Below are positions 17,758 to 26,069 of a stretch of DNA of 64,000 nt, in pieces. The number at the start of each line of letters is the position of its first letter. The first letter of the stretch is position 1. The translations under genes and the position numbers were made by a program. Source of the DNA: CAVQEG01 sp963711465. Lineage in GTDB: Bacteria; Bacteroidota; Ignavibacteria; OLB7. Where the stretch lies: NCBI GenBank assembly GCA_963711465.1, contig CAVQEG010000001.1, positions 3,137,622 to 3,201,621 on the forward strand, given 5' to 3'. The notes under the pieces are model-generated. The model ran no database searches, was not told the origin of the DNA, and saw nothing but the letters and a program-made list of their open reading frames with translations.

Positions 17758-18957
17758 ATGAACGCGAACAGTTCGCCGATCCGAATTCTCTTCCTCTCCA
17801 TCATGCTCGTGGTCGCCACGTCGCTCACGTCGTGTCAGGCACGCACACCGGGTGACGGTATGACCGAGGCGACCGAGGTGCAGGACACCATGGCGCGGGA
17901 GCAGCCGAAGCTCGATCCGTCGTACGCCGCGGTCGAGAAGGAGTCGCTGCAGAAGGCCACGTTCGCCGGCGGCTGCTTCTGGTGCATGGAGACGCCGTAC
18001 CAGGAGGTCGAGGGAGTCCGGGCGGTGATCTCGGGATTCGCCGGAGGCATCCGGCCGAATCCGACGTACGAGGAAGTCTCTTCGGGAACGACGAACTACC
18101 AGGAGTCGGTGCAGGTGTACTACGATTCCTCGAAGGTCAGCTACGCCCGGCTCCTGTGGGTCTACTGGCGCAGCATGGATCCTACCGACGACGGCGGCCA
18201 GTTCGCCGATCGTGGCAGGCAGTACCGCGCGACGATTTTCGTGCGAACGCCGGAGGAGCGCCGGCTGGCCGAGGAGTCGGAGCAGGAGCTGCGCAAGAGC
18301 GGGAAATTCGATAAGCCGATCGTCACGCCGATCCGGGATTTCACCACGTTCTATCCCGCCGAGGATTACCATCAGGATTACTACCTGAAGAATCCCGAGC
18401 GCTACGAGGCATACCGTGAGGGCTCCGGGCGCGGTCCGTTCCTGCGCGACACGTGGGGTGAGGATATCGTCGAGACCCTGCGCAGGCATACCGAGGGCAT
18501 GGCGCCGACATCGTATGAGGGCTACCGCAAGCCGTCGGATGCCGAGCTGCGCCAGCGGCTGACGCCACTGCAGTACGACGTGACGCAGAAGAGCGCGACC
18601 GAGACGGCGTTCGACAATCCGTACTGGGACAACGAGCGCGCGGGGATCTACGTGGATGTCGTCTCCGGCGAACCCCTGTTCTCATCGACGGATAAATTCA
18701 AATCGGGAACCGGATGGCCTTCGTTCACCAAGCCGCTCGACACAGAGAATGTGATCGAGGTGACGGACGAGTCGCTCGGGATGACCCGCGCCGAAGTCCG
18801 CAGTCGTCACGCCGATTCGCATCTGGGACATGTGTTCGACGATGGACCGAAGCCGACGGGTCTGCGGTACTGCATCAACTCGGCGGCACTGCGATTCGTT
18901 CCCGTGGCGGACCTCGAGAAGGAGGGGTATGGACAATACCTGCGGTTGTTCAAGTAA
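17758..18957 (+). CDS. msrAB: Lipoprotein MsrA-MsrB fusion (methionine sulfoxide reductase)
   Basis: 399 residues. The signal ends in lipobox LTS-C26, so the enzyme is probably membrane-anchored outside the cytoplasm. MsrA domain: AGGCFWCMETPYQEV with nucleophile C73. MsrB domain: GTGWPSFTKPL, SHLGHVFDDGPKP and RYCINSAALRF with nucleophile C372. The zinc-binding CxxC pairs of some MsrB proteins are not seen. Together the domains reduce both S- and R-methionine sulfoxide in exported proteins, which fits a cell that secretes many surface proteins. Followed by a strong hairpin at 18991-19038. Confidence 0.95.
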   Translation: MNANSSPIRILFLSIMLVVATSLTSCQARTPGDGMTEATEVQDTMAREQPKLDPSYAAVEKESLQKATFAGGCFWCMETPYQEVEGVRAVISGFAGGIRPNPTYEEVSSGTTNYQESVQVYYDSSKVSYARLLWVYWRSMDPTDDGGQFADRGRQYRATIFVRTPEERRLAEESEQELRKSGKFDKPIVTPIRDFTTFYPAEDYHQDYYLKNPERYEAYREGSGRGPFLRDTWGEDIVETLRRHTEGMAPTSYEGYRKPSDAELRQRLTPLQYDVTQKSATETAFDNPYWDNERAGIYVDVVSGEPLFSSTDKFKSGTGWPSFTKPLDTENVIEVTDESLGMTRAEVRSRHADSHLGHVFDDGPKPTGLRYCINSAALRFVPVADLEKEGYGQYLRLFK

Positions 18958-18990
18958 CCGCCGATGACCGAACGGGTGTGACTGCAGGCG

Positions 18991-19038
18991 AAACGACGAC
19001 GGACCGACCGAGTCTATCCGGTCGGTCCGTCGTCGTTT
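18991..19038. terminator. Bidirectional 20-bp-stem terminator hairpin
   Basis: The arms at 18991-19010 and 19019-19038 are perfectly complementary around an 8-base loop; the right arm ends in TCGTTT and the left begins AAACGA, so each direction has a short T-run. It lies between the convergent msrAB and the GIY-YIG-like gene. Confidence 0.8.
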
Positions 19039-19112
19039 GTATCGCGAATATGCCGGGCGAGGGTGGCGGTGCTCGCCGCTGAGCGCTTTCGAATCGGTCG
19101 ACCGCGTCGCCC

Positions 19113-19451
19113 TCAGCGGTACGCTTCGGCGCCGAGCTCCTGCATCCAGTGCTGCTTCCGCTCCTTCATCAGTGCCTCCAGTTCGTATCCCTTCACGTCC
19201 TCGTCGAACACCTCCACGACATCGAACGCCATCGCGTCCGGATCCGATTGGTTCCATGTCCGCTGCAACTCACCGTTGGGGTGCGTTCCCATTCGGAGGG
19301 TGAACCAGATCCGGTTCTGGATGGTATCGATATTCGTGGCTGCATCGACCCAGGTACGACCACTGGTGAGCGACCGGACTGCGAAGACGCCCTTGCGCGG
19401 TTCGGTCGCTTTGTAGGCACGCTTGAGTTCTGTCTTCCTCTCCGAATTCAT
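19113..19451 (-). CDS. GIY-YIG-like nuclease family protein
   Basis: 112 residues from the ATG at 19451 (CAGGAG upstream); a longer frame exists but lacks a ribosome site. The order MNSERKTELKRAYKA, GVFAVRSLTSGRTWVDAATN, then NRIWFTLRMG and a charged C-terminal helix matches the small stand-alone GIY-YIG-related proteins I know from Bacteroidota and Firmicutes. The literal GIY and YIG triplets are not present, so nuclease activity is uncertain. Confidence 0.65.
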   Translation of the reverse strand: MNSERKTELKRAYKATEPRKGVFAVRSLTSGRTWVDAATNIDTIQNRIWFTLRMGTHPNGELQRTWNQSDPDAMAFDVVEVFDEDVKGYELEALMKERKQHWMQELGAEAYR

Positions 19452-19639
19452 GAGCAACACTCCTGGTGGAAATATCGATGAGGGCGTTGCGACACCCGGC
19501 TCGGTCCAACGGCGTTGGTTGTCCGGGGACATTGCGGAGTATCGCGCAACGCTCACTGCAGCCCCCTGCCGGGACGGGAAGCTGCATCGCGTCCGGCGAA
19601 TCTACCGATCTCGGGACAGCCGGGGGGCGGCCATAGGTG

Positions 19640-19646
19640 TATCTTG
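19640..19646 (+). promoter_or_regulatory. Possible -10 element TATCTTG
   Basis: TATCTTG lies 27 bases before the methyltransferase start at 19673, a spacing that fits a short leader. No clear -35 element. Part of the recurring motif described in the findings. Confidence 0.3.
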
Positions 19647-19672
19647 AACGTTTCACTTCGACCTCCCGCGTT

Positions 19673-20290
19673 ATGAAGCACCTGATCAGGCGGCTGTTGA
19701 ATCCGAACACCGAGCGACACTGGGACGCGGTATACGATGCCGAACTCGACGCCGGGCGGGTGCGCTGCGACAGCGGATTGCTCGAATACCGCTGGTTGTT
19801 CGACGGCCGCGAACGGATTCTCGACTTCGGATCAGGTCCGGGCGGGAACGTGGAGATGCTGTCGCAGCAGCTTTCCGAGCGGCACTTCACGTTGATCGAT
19901 CACAGCGACGTCGCGCTCGAGCACGCGCGTCGAACATTGCGTCTGGGAGCGAACGGCAACACGTTCGAGTTCGAGCGTTCACTCGATGCGGTTCCGCGCA
20001 AATCGCAGGATCTGGTGATGAGCTTCGAAGTGCTGGAGCATCTGACGGAATTCGATCAAGTGCTCGATGAGTTGTGGGGTCGTGTTCGTCCGGGCGGAGT
20101 GCTGCTGGTGTCGGTCCCGGTCAAGGGGCGGCGCGACCGACATCGCGAGCACGTGAACAAATTCACCGTCGGATCGATGTTCCGGATTCTCAGTCGATAC
20201 TCGAACTGGGTGCACATCGCGCCGCGATCGTTTTCGCAGCGCAGCGGAATTCTGAGCACGGCGTATTTCTACATCGAGCGCTCGCGCTGA
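19673..20290 (+). CDS. Class I SAM-dependent methyltransferase
   Basis: 205 residues from ATG 19673. Motif I is ILDFGSGPGGNVEMLS, motif II LIDHSDVALEHAR, and the post-motif LVMSFEVLEHLTEFDQVLDELW with GGVLLVSVPV is the classic methyltransf_11/UbiE-type layout. The N-terminal NPNTERHWDAVYDAE resembles methyltransferases found in glycan or lipid clusters. Substrate unknown. It may share a transcript with the nucleotidyltransferase-like gene that follows after 77 bases. Confidence 0.85.
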   Translation: MKHLIRRLLNPNTERHWDAVYDAELDAGRVRCDSGLLEYRWLFDGRERILDFGSGPGGNVEMLSQQLSERHFTLIDHSDVALEHARRTLRLGANGNTFEFERSLDAVPRKSQDLVMSFEVLEHLTEFDQVLDELWGRVRPGGVLLVSVPVKGRRDRHREHVNKFTVGSMFRILSRYSNWVHIAPRSFSQRSGILSTAYFYIERSR

Positions 20291-20367
20291 CGGTATCGGC
20301 GGAAGCGGATCGCCAACAGCGAGTGCAGCATCGAGCGTGACACGCGACATGCGGAAGGATATGGGCG

Positions 20368-21132
20368 ATGGAGCGACGGATCATCGATTTCGACGTTGAC
20401 GAGGAAGGGCACTGGCGGGCGATTCTCGAGTGCGGACATCGGCGGCACGTGCGGCACAATCCCCCGCTCGTCGAGCGGCCGTGGGTGCTGAGCGAACTCG
20501 GGCGATCGTCGCGACTTGGTACATCTCTCGACTGCAAACGATGCGACGACGCCGAGGCGCCGTCGGTGGAGATGATCGTTCCTGCGACCGACCGTCTGCT
20601 GCGCAACGACTCGTTCCGCATGCGATGTCTGCGGGCCGCGCGCGACGCTCGGCTCACCGACTGGTATCTCGCCGCCGGTTTCCTCCGCAACGCCATCTGG
20701 GACTTCATGCACGAGGCATCGCAGCCGACGCCGCTGAACGACATCGACCTGGTCTATTTCGAGTCGGACGACGTATCGACCGAGCGTGAGGCAGCGATGG
20801 AGCGCCGACTGAGCGAGGCGGTACCGGGCGTCGAATGGCAGGTGCGCAATCAGGCGCGTATGCACATGCGCAGCGGTCACGCACCATACGTCGACACCGC
20901 CGATGCGATCGGCCACTGGGTGGAAACGCCGACCTGCGTCGGGGTCCGGCTGGAGGACGACGACGCCCTGCGCCTGGTCGCGCCGTACGGGTTGGAGGAG
21001 AACTGGGAGCTTCGCGTTCGGCCCAATCCCGTCGTTGCGTATCCGCGGGACCTGTACCGTCGCCGCGTCGAATCCAAGCGCTGGATGCAATTGTGGCCGC
21101 GGCTGCGGATCATGGGAGACACTCAGCGATAG
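20368..21132 (+). CDS. DUF3565-nucleotidyltransferase (NTP_transf_6) fusion
   Basis: 254 residues in two parts. Residues 1-65 match DUF3565 (IDFDVDEEGHWRAILECGHRRHVRHNPP, RPWV, then a Cys pair CKRCDD), a small probable metal-binding module. Residues about 70-245 match the NTP_transf_6 family (WYLAAGFLRNAIWDFMHE, NDIDLVYFE with the acidic pair, GVRLEDDDALRLVAPYGLEE), which has a nucleotidyltransferase fold. The two families usually occur as separate proteins in my knowledge. Function unknown. Confidence 0.8.
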   Translation: MERRIIDFDVDEEGHWRAILECGHRRHVRHNPPLVERPWVLSELGRSSRLGTSLDCKRCDDAEAPSVEMIVPATDRLLRNDSFRMRCLRAARDARLTDWYLAAGFLRNAIWDFMHEASQPTPLNDIDLVYFESDDVSTEREAAMERRLSEAVPGVEWQVRNQARMHMRSGHAPYVDTADAIGHWVETPTCVGVRLEDDDALRLVAPYGLEENWELRVRPNPVVAYPRDLYRRRVESKRWMQLWPRLRIMGDTQR

Positions 21133-21378
21133 CGGTGGGAGCTGGTGCGGACGGCGGTGCGCGACGCTGCGTTGGCGGTGGGCGCTTGTCTTGACGGCAG
21201 AGCCGTCAGCGAACCGTTGCCTTGTCAGTGTCTCCTCCTCCTTGGAAATCGACAACGAACGGGCGAATCTCCTATACAGCGCACTTCAGCGAGACGACCG
21301 CGATTGCAGCGCCCGGCAGCGGCACTCCTCCGGAGTCGACCGCCGCATGCTCGAAACCTCGAACACGGAATCAATGCC

Positions 21379-21852
21379 ATGAACGACAGGGAACAGATTC
21401 GAACCCAGATTGCCGCCGTGCTCGACTGGCGACAGGCGCACGCGACGTTCGATGATGCGGTCAAGGACGTGTCCGTAACCGATTGCGGTATCCGGCCCGA
21501 GGGTCTGCCGCATTCGCTCTGGGAACTGCTCGAGCACATCCGCCTGGCGCAGCGGGACATCCTCGAATACTGTCTCGAGGGCGATTATCACGAAAAGCAG
21601 TGGCCGCAGGATTACTGGCCGACGACGCCCGAGCCGCCCGAACCCGAGGCGTGGGACGCGAGCGTCGCCGCCTACCACTCCGATCTCGACCGCTTGAAGC
21701 GCCTCGCGCTCGAGGTCGATCCCTTCGCCACCGTTCCCCATTCCGACAAACACACCTACATCCGCGAGTTCTTCGTTACCGCCGACCACACCGCCTACCA
21801 CGTCGGTCAGATGGTGCTGGTGCGAAAGGCGCTGGAGAACTGGGGCGGCTGA
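21379..21852 (+). CDS. DinB-family protein
   Basis: 157 residues from ATG 21379. It is a four-helix-bundle protein with the DinB/YfiT-type metal-ligand histidines: LPHSLWELLEHIRLAQRD (about residue 50) and FVTADHTAYHVGQMVLVRKAL near the C-terminus (HxxxH-like). Members are metal-dependent, often thiol-transferase-like, enzymes of unclear role. The next gene starts 12 bases later, suggesting co-transcription. Confidence 0.85.
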   Translation: MNDREQIRTQIAAVLDWRQAHATFDDAVKDVSVTDCGIRPEGLPHSLWELLEHIRLAQRDILEYCLEGDYHEKQWPQDYWPTTPEPPEPEAWDASVAAYHSDLDRLKRLALEVDPFATVPHSDKHTYIREFFVTADHTAYHVGQMVLVRKALENWGG

Positions 21853-21863
21853 ACGCACACACC

Positions 21864-22217
21864 GTGGTTTCCGATTCCTACCATCAATACCTCGTCGAAC
21901 AGCTCGAGGGAATACCTGCTCTGACCTCCCGAAAGATGTTCGGAGGCGTCGGCGTGTATTCCGACGGCCTGATTTTCGGGCTAATTGATGACGACAGATT
22001 CTTTCTGAAAGTCGATGACGTCAATCGACCGGATTTCGAGGAACGCGGAACGGGAAAATTCGATCCGTATGGTGACGGTCGCGGCATGCAGTACTACGAG
22101 GTACCCGCGGACGTGCTCGAGGATCGCGCGGAGCTCGCGCGCTGGAGCAGGCGGGCGATCGACGTTGCGCAGCGCGCCCAGGCGAAGAAGCCGGGATGGA
22201 GGCGAAGGAAACGATAA
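21864..22217 (+). CDS. TfoX N-terminal domain protein
   Basis: 117 residues; the start is most likely GTG 21864, since no ATG is available and the domain begins at once. The TfoX-N pattern is clear: LTSRKMFGGVGVYSDGLIFGLI..FFLKVD, then GKFDPYGDG..MQYYEVPADVLED. The short basic tail (KKPGWRRRKR) follows. The domain alone has no proven DNA-uptake role. The gene follows the DinB gene by 12 bases and ends just before a tandem repeat. Confidence 0.85.
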   Translation: MVSDSYHQYLVEQLEGIPALTSRKMFGGVGVYSDGLIFGLIDDDRFFLKVDDVNRPDFEERGTGKFDPYGDGRGMQYYEVPADVLEDRAELARWSRRAIDVAQRAQAKKPGWRRRKR

Positions 22218-22232
22218 CGGCGACGAGTCCGC

Positions 22233-22351
22233 CACCGAATCGAACACACGCGCCACGAACCACCGAATCGAACACACGCGCCACGAACCACCGAATCGAA
22301 CACACGCGCCACGAACCACCGAATCGAACACACGCGCCACGAACCACCGAC
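22233..22351. repeat. 28-bp tandem repeat, four perfect units plus a partial
   Basis: Units at 22233-22260, 22261-22288, 22289-22316 and 22317-22344 are identical; each begins CACCGAATCG and ends GCCACGAAC. A 7-base fifth fragment follows at 22345. The period is not a multiple of three, so it is not a protein repeat. Location: between the TfoX-N gene and the damaged secreted-protein gene. Confidence 0.95.
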
Positions 22352-22407
22352 TCTACCACGTCAGCGAACGCGGTGATATCGCCCGATTTGAACCGCGACC
22401 CGATCCG

Positions 22408-22557
22408 AAAGGACGCCACGTCGTCCTCGCGTTTGCCATTATCATCGCCGGTCACGCTGCGTAGGCACAGCCCTGCGACAGTTCGCAGTGGTCGGGACGG
22501 GCCGCCGCCGCAGTCGATTCCGCCGGAAACGCCACCGTTCTGCTCGATTCCAACTCC
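22408..22557 (+). other. Signal-peptide remnant interrupted by an in-frame TAG
   Basis: In the same frame as the following gene, codons 22408-22461 read KGRHVVLAFAIIIAGHAA, a convincing signal-peptide core, then TAG at 22462-22464, then AQPCDSSQW and on without stop into the gene starting at 22558. Removing the TAG would give a normal exported protein cut near AA/AQ. No ATG, GTG or TTG is found nearby upstream, where the 28-bp repeat lies. Confidence 0.6.
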
Positions 22558-23175
22558 ATGTCAATGATGTATGAGTTCATTGGAACCACGGGCACGTACT
22601 CCACCGAATACAGTGCAACGGACTTTCGGAGGAATCGTGATCGGATTTGGATGCATGACTGGTGCGCGAACCGTGAGTTCCGGGACCTGCCCGCCGACTC
22701 CCTCGGCACGATCAGTCGAACGGCGTCGTTCACGGTGAATACCGATGATACGCTTTGGTTCTACCGGCAATTGCAGTGGCGGAAGACGGGGGGCGCGATG
22801 GACTCGATGACGGCAAGTTACTACGCGGTCGATACGTTCGATTTCGCTGTGGAGCTCGTCAACGCCCATACCGATGCAAGGGTGAAACTGCTCGACTCCA
22901 TTGGCGTTCTCGCACAGATGCCGGTGAAGGTCCCATGTCTGCCAGGCTCGCCGTGTCCTGGCACGGTGATTCGCCACCCCTGCCATTGCTTTGTAAAGGG
23001 GACTCGCCACGGGGATTCGATGTACGTTCACGATTTTGCGAATTGTACGTTGGCCGGACGGATCGGCGATGTTCCTTGTGATGCACTCGCCGCGCCCTGT
23101 GCTGACATTTATGTCGAATGGCTCGACTCGAAGACAGGTAATTGGTGGGGACCGATTATTCCGTGTTGTCAGTGA
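22558..23175 (+). CDS. Cys-rich hypothetical protein, probably the body of a decayed secreted protein
   Basis: 205 residues if ATG 22558 is used. There is no family I recognise. The sequence is beta-rich with many Cys residues in the second half (VPCLPGSPCPG, HPCHCF, FANCTL, VPCDALAAPCAD, and a terminal PCC), which is usual for exported, disulfide-bonded proteins. The true N-terminus was probably upstream (see 22408-22557), where a signal peptide is broken by a stop codon. Therefore this is either a pseudogene or a protein retained in the cytoplasm. Confidence 0.5.
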   Translation: MSMMYEFIGTTGTYSTEYSATDFRRNRDRIWMHDWCANREFRDLPADSLGTISRTASFTVNTDDTLWFYRQLQWRKTGGAMDSMTASYYAVDTFDFAVELVNAHTDARVKLLDSIGVLAQMPVKVPCLPGSPCPGTVIRHPCHCFVKGTRHGDSMYVHDFANCTLAGRIGDVPCDALAAPCADIYVEWLDSKTGNWWGPIIPCCQ

Positions 23176-23252
23176 TGACATGGGAGTCGGCTTGGGATTC
23201 CGCGCGTCGTTCGACACGCTCATCGTTCTGTGGTGGTCGACGAAATGACCGA

Positions 23253-23284
23253 AGCAGCCCGCACCTCATACGGAGCGGGCTGCT
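23253..23284. terminator. Convergent terminator hairpin
   Basis: The arms AGCAGCCCGC (23253-23262) and GCGGGCTGCT (23275-23284) pair perfectly around a 12-base loop. It lies between the end of the Cys-rich gene and the end of typA. T-rich CCGTTTATGG follows on the plus strand. Confidence 0.65.
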
Positions 23285-23310
23285 CGCCGTTTATGGCCAC
23301 TTCGAAACGA

Positions 23311-25134
23311 TCATGCCTCCAGCTTCGCCTTGGCGCTGTTGGCGCGTTTGCGCTCGTTTTCGTCGAGGTAGATCTTGCGGAGTCGAATCGACTTCGGGGT
23401 GACTTCGACGTACTCGTCGGGTCGGATGTACTCCAGCGCCTCCTCGAGTGAGAACCGGATCGGCGGGGCGATCCTGGCCTTGTCGTCGGCACCCGAGGCA
23501 CGCATGTTCGTCAGCTTCTTCGTCTTCGTGACGTTGACCACCATGTCGTCCGAACGCGTGTTTTCGCCCACCACCTGTCCAGCGTAGAGTTCCTCTCTCG
23601 GCGCCACGAAGAATCGTCCACGATCCTTGAGTTTATCGATCGCGTAGGCGACGGCCGGGCCGGTTTCCATGCAGATCAGCGATCCATTCTGACGCTCCGG
23701 GATCGCGCCCTTGTGCGGTTCGAAATCCTTGAAGCGATGGTTGATGATCGCCTCACCGGCGGTGGCGGTCAGCAGTTGATTACGAAGGCCGATGATGCCG
23801 CGAGAGGGAATTGCGAATTCGAGCAGCATGCGCTCGCCCTTCGGCTCCATATTCGTCATCTCTCCCTTGCGCTGCGTGACGATTTCGATGACGCGACCGG
23901 CGGATTCCTCTGGAACGTCGATCGAGAGGTCTTCGATGGGCTCGTAGTCCTTGCCGTCGATCTTCTTGATGATCACCTGGGGCTGACCGATCTGCAGTTC
24001 GTAGCCCTCGCGGCGCATGGTTTCGATGAGCACCGAGAGGTGCAGCACACCACGGCCGAAGACACGGAATTTCTCCGGCGATTCACCTTGCTCGACGCGA
24101 AGCGCGAGGTTCTTCTCGAGCTCCAGTTCCAGCCGTTCGCTGATATGGCGCGAGGTAACGTACTTGCCTTCGCGGCCGAAGAAGGGTGAATCATTGATGG
24201 TGAAGAGCATGCTCATCGTCGGCTCGTCGATGGCGATCGCCGGCAGCGCCTCGGGATGGTCGACGTCGGCGATGGTGTCGCCGATATCGAAGCCCTCGAG
24301 TCCGACGATCGCGCAGATGTCGCCGGCCTGCACTTCGTCGACCTTCTGGCGACCGAGGTCCTTGAATTCGTAGAGCTCCTTGATCTTCGAGCGTGTGATT
24401 GAGCCATCGCGACCGATGAGCGCCACCTGCTGATTGACCCAGACCGTGCCGCGGTTGACGCGACCGATGGCGATTCGGCCGGTGAACGAGGAGAAGTCGA
24501 GCGAGGTGATCAGCATCTGTGTGGCGCCGTCGCGCACGCGCGGAGCCGGAATGTGCTCGATGACCGTGTCGAGCAGCGGCGCGATGCTGTCGGCAGGATT
24601 CCTCCAGTCCGGACCCATCCAGTTCTGTTTTGCCGAACCGAATACGCAGGGGAAGTCGAGCTGATCGTCGCTGGCACCGAGGTCGGCCATGAGGTCGAAG
24701 ACCTGCTCATGGACCTCATCGGGACGGCAGTTCGGTTTGTCGACCTTATTGATGACGACGATGGGCTTCAGCCCGAGTTCGATCGCCTTGCCGAGGACGA
24801 AACGGGTCTGCGGCATGGGGCCTTCGAAGGCATCGACGAGGAGGAGGACGCCGTCGGCCATATTGAGCACACGCTCGACCTCACCGCCGAAATCGGCGTG
24901 ACCGGGGGTATCGATCAGGTTGATCTTGACCCCCTTGTAGTGCACCGCGACGTTCTTCGACAGGATGGTTATGCCGCGCTCGCGCTCCAGATCGTTGTTG
25001 TCCAGAATCAGATCGGCGGCCATCTGCTCCTTGTTCAGATCGGCGCACAAATGAAGGATCTTATCGACGAGCGTCGTCTTCCCATGGTCGACATGGGCGA
25101 TGATTGCGATGTTTCGGAACTGTTGCTTGACCAT
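23311..25134 (-). CDS. typA: Ribosome-associated GTPase TypA/BipA
   Basis: 607 residues, the normal family length, from the ATG at 25134. G1 motif AHVDHGKT (residues 13-20), then the effector/G2 region ERERGITILSKN, G3 DTPGHADFGGEV and G4 NKVDKP. The EF-G-like domains and the TypA-specific C-terminal domain follow (GRGVLHLSVLIETMRREGYE, PRGELIGLR-type IPSRGIIGLRNQLL, and AKIYLDEN-like ending). TypA binds 70S ribosomes and aids growth under cold or stress. Transcribed convergently with the preceding gene. Confidence 0.97.
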   Translation of the reverse strand: MVKQQFRNIAIIAHVDHGKTTLVDKILHLCADLNKEQMAADLILDNNDLERERGITILSKNVAVHYKGVKINLIDTPGHADFGGEVERVLNMADGVLLLVDAFEGPMPQTRFVLGKAIELGLKPIVVINKVDKPNCRPDEVHEQVFDLMADLGASDDQLDFPCVFGSAKQNWMGPDWRNPADSIAPLLDTVIEHIPAPRVRDGATQMLITSLDFSSFTGRIAIGRVNRGTVWVNQQVALIGRDGSITRSKIKELYEFKDLGRQKVDEVQAGDICAIVGLEGFDIGDTIADVDHPEALPAIAIDEPTMSMLFTINDSPFFGREGKYVTSRHISERLELELEKNLALRVEQGESPEKFRVFGRGVLHLSVLIETMRREGYELQIGQPQVIIKKIDGKDYEPIEDLSIDVPEESAGRVIEIVTQRKGEMTNMEPKGERMLLEFAIPSRGIIGLRNQLLTATAGEAIINHRFKDFEPHKGAIPERQNGSLICMETGPAVAYAIDKLKDRGRFFVAPREELYAGQVVGENTRSDDMVVNVTKTKKLTNMRASGADDKARIAPPIRFSLEEALEYIRPDEYVEVTPKSIRLRKIYLDENERKRANSAKAKLEA

Positions 25135-25407
25135 TTGAATCCGTACGTGTACACAGCGCGTGATCCGAGAGTGGACGACGTGCGACGATGACTGGATGAA
25201 TTCGGGGGTGCGAGCGTGATGGGTGCGCGTGCGGACCTCGCACGAGAGTGCCTCCAACCGATGCTCCACACGCACACAAGACGGAAAGCTACGGCGGATC
25301 GTACCAGACAGGTCGTCACAGTGTGATACCTGCGCAACGACAATCAACCACGCAGCGGATCGAACGCAGACGATCGAACGCAGACGATCGGCGACTCAGA
25401 GATTCTC
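25135..25407. other. Divergent promoter region of typA and the P-loop gene
   Basis: 273 bases with no gene. A 14-base direct repeat GATCGAACGCAGAC occurs twice back to back, about 20 bases before the P-loop gene start. It should hold both promoters, but none is obvious. Confidence 0.4.
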
Positions 25408-25947
25408 ATGTCCGGCATTCACATCACCGGGGCTTCGGGTTCCGGCACGACGACACTCGGCGCGGCACTGGCGGAGCGATTGGAAATGCGGCACCATGAC
25501 ACGGACGACTTCTTCTGGGAGTCGACCGATCCGCCGTTTCAACGCCCGCGTCCGGTTCCGCACCGTCAGCAGCTGCTTTCAGCGGCACTCGATGCGGGCG
25601 GCAACTGGGTGCTCTCCGGTTCGCTGTGCGGATGGGGCGACATATTCATCCCCAGATTCGACCTCGTCGTATTTCTCACGATTCCGCATGAGCTGCGGAT
25701 CGACCGGCTGATCACGCGTGCACTGGAGCGCGACGGAGCGGGGCGCATCGGACCGGGTGGCGACATGGAGAAAATTCACCGCGACTTCATCGAGTGGGCG
25801 ATCCGCTACGACAGTGCCGGATTCGAGCAGCGCAGTCGAGCGCTGCACGAGCGATGGCTGGGGGCGCTTTCCTGTGTGGTGCTCCGCCTTGAGTCCACGC
25901 AGTCGGTAGACGCGCTCTGCGACCAGGTGGAGCGAGCAATGGAATAG
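25408..25947 (+). CDS. P-loop kinase-like protein with altered Walker A
   Basis: 179 residues. It begins IHITGASGSGTTTLGAALAERL, the location and shape of a Walker A loop, but the invariant Lys is replaced by Thr (GSGTTT instead of GSGKTT). A lid-like region ERDGAGRIGPGGDMEKIHRDFIEWA and an NMP-kinase-like core follow. The group resembles adenylate or shikimate kinases and is sometimes annotated as an adenylate kinase. Because of the missing Lys, activity is uncertain. Confidence 0.75.
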   Translation: MSGIHITGASGSGTTTLGAALAERLEMRHHDTDDFFWESTDPPFQRPRPVPHRQQLLSAALDAGGNWVLSGSLCGWGDIFIPRFDLVVFLTIPHELRIDRLITRALERDGAGRIGPGGDMEKIHRDFIEWAIRYDSAGFEQRSRALHERWLGALSCVVLRLESTQSVDALCDQVERAME

Positions 25948-25988
25948 AATTTCGGCAACGGCACGCGATCGCCTCCCGCCACGATCCA

Positions 25989-25995
25989 TATCTTC
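25989..25995 (+). promoter_or_regulatory. Possible -10 element TATCTTC
   Basis: TATCTTC sits 75 bases before the lipoprotein start at 26070 and just after the P-loop gene stop. Pattern match only. Confidence 0.25.
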
Positions 25996-26069
25996 CCCGA
26001 TTCCCATGGCCCACTTCGCATTCCGAATTCAGAAGCATTCCGCAATCAGTATTCCATCAACTGCAGCCC

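Noticed and set aside
22233..22351. CRISPR array
   Set aside because: Repeats are directly adjacent without spacers, and no Cas gene is present.
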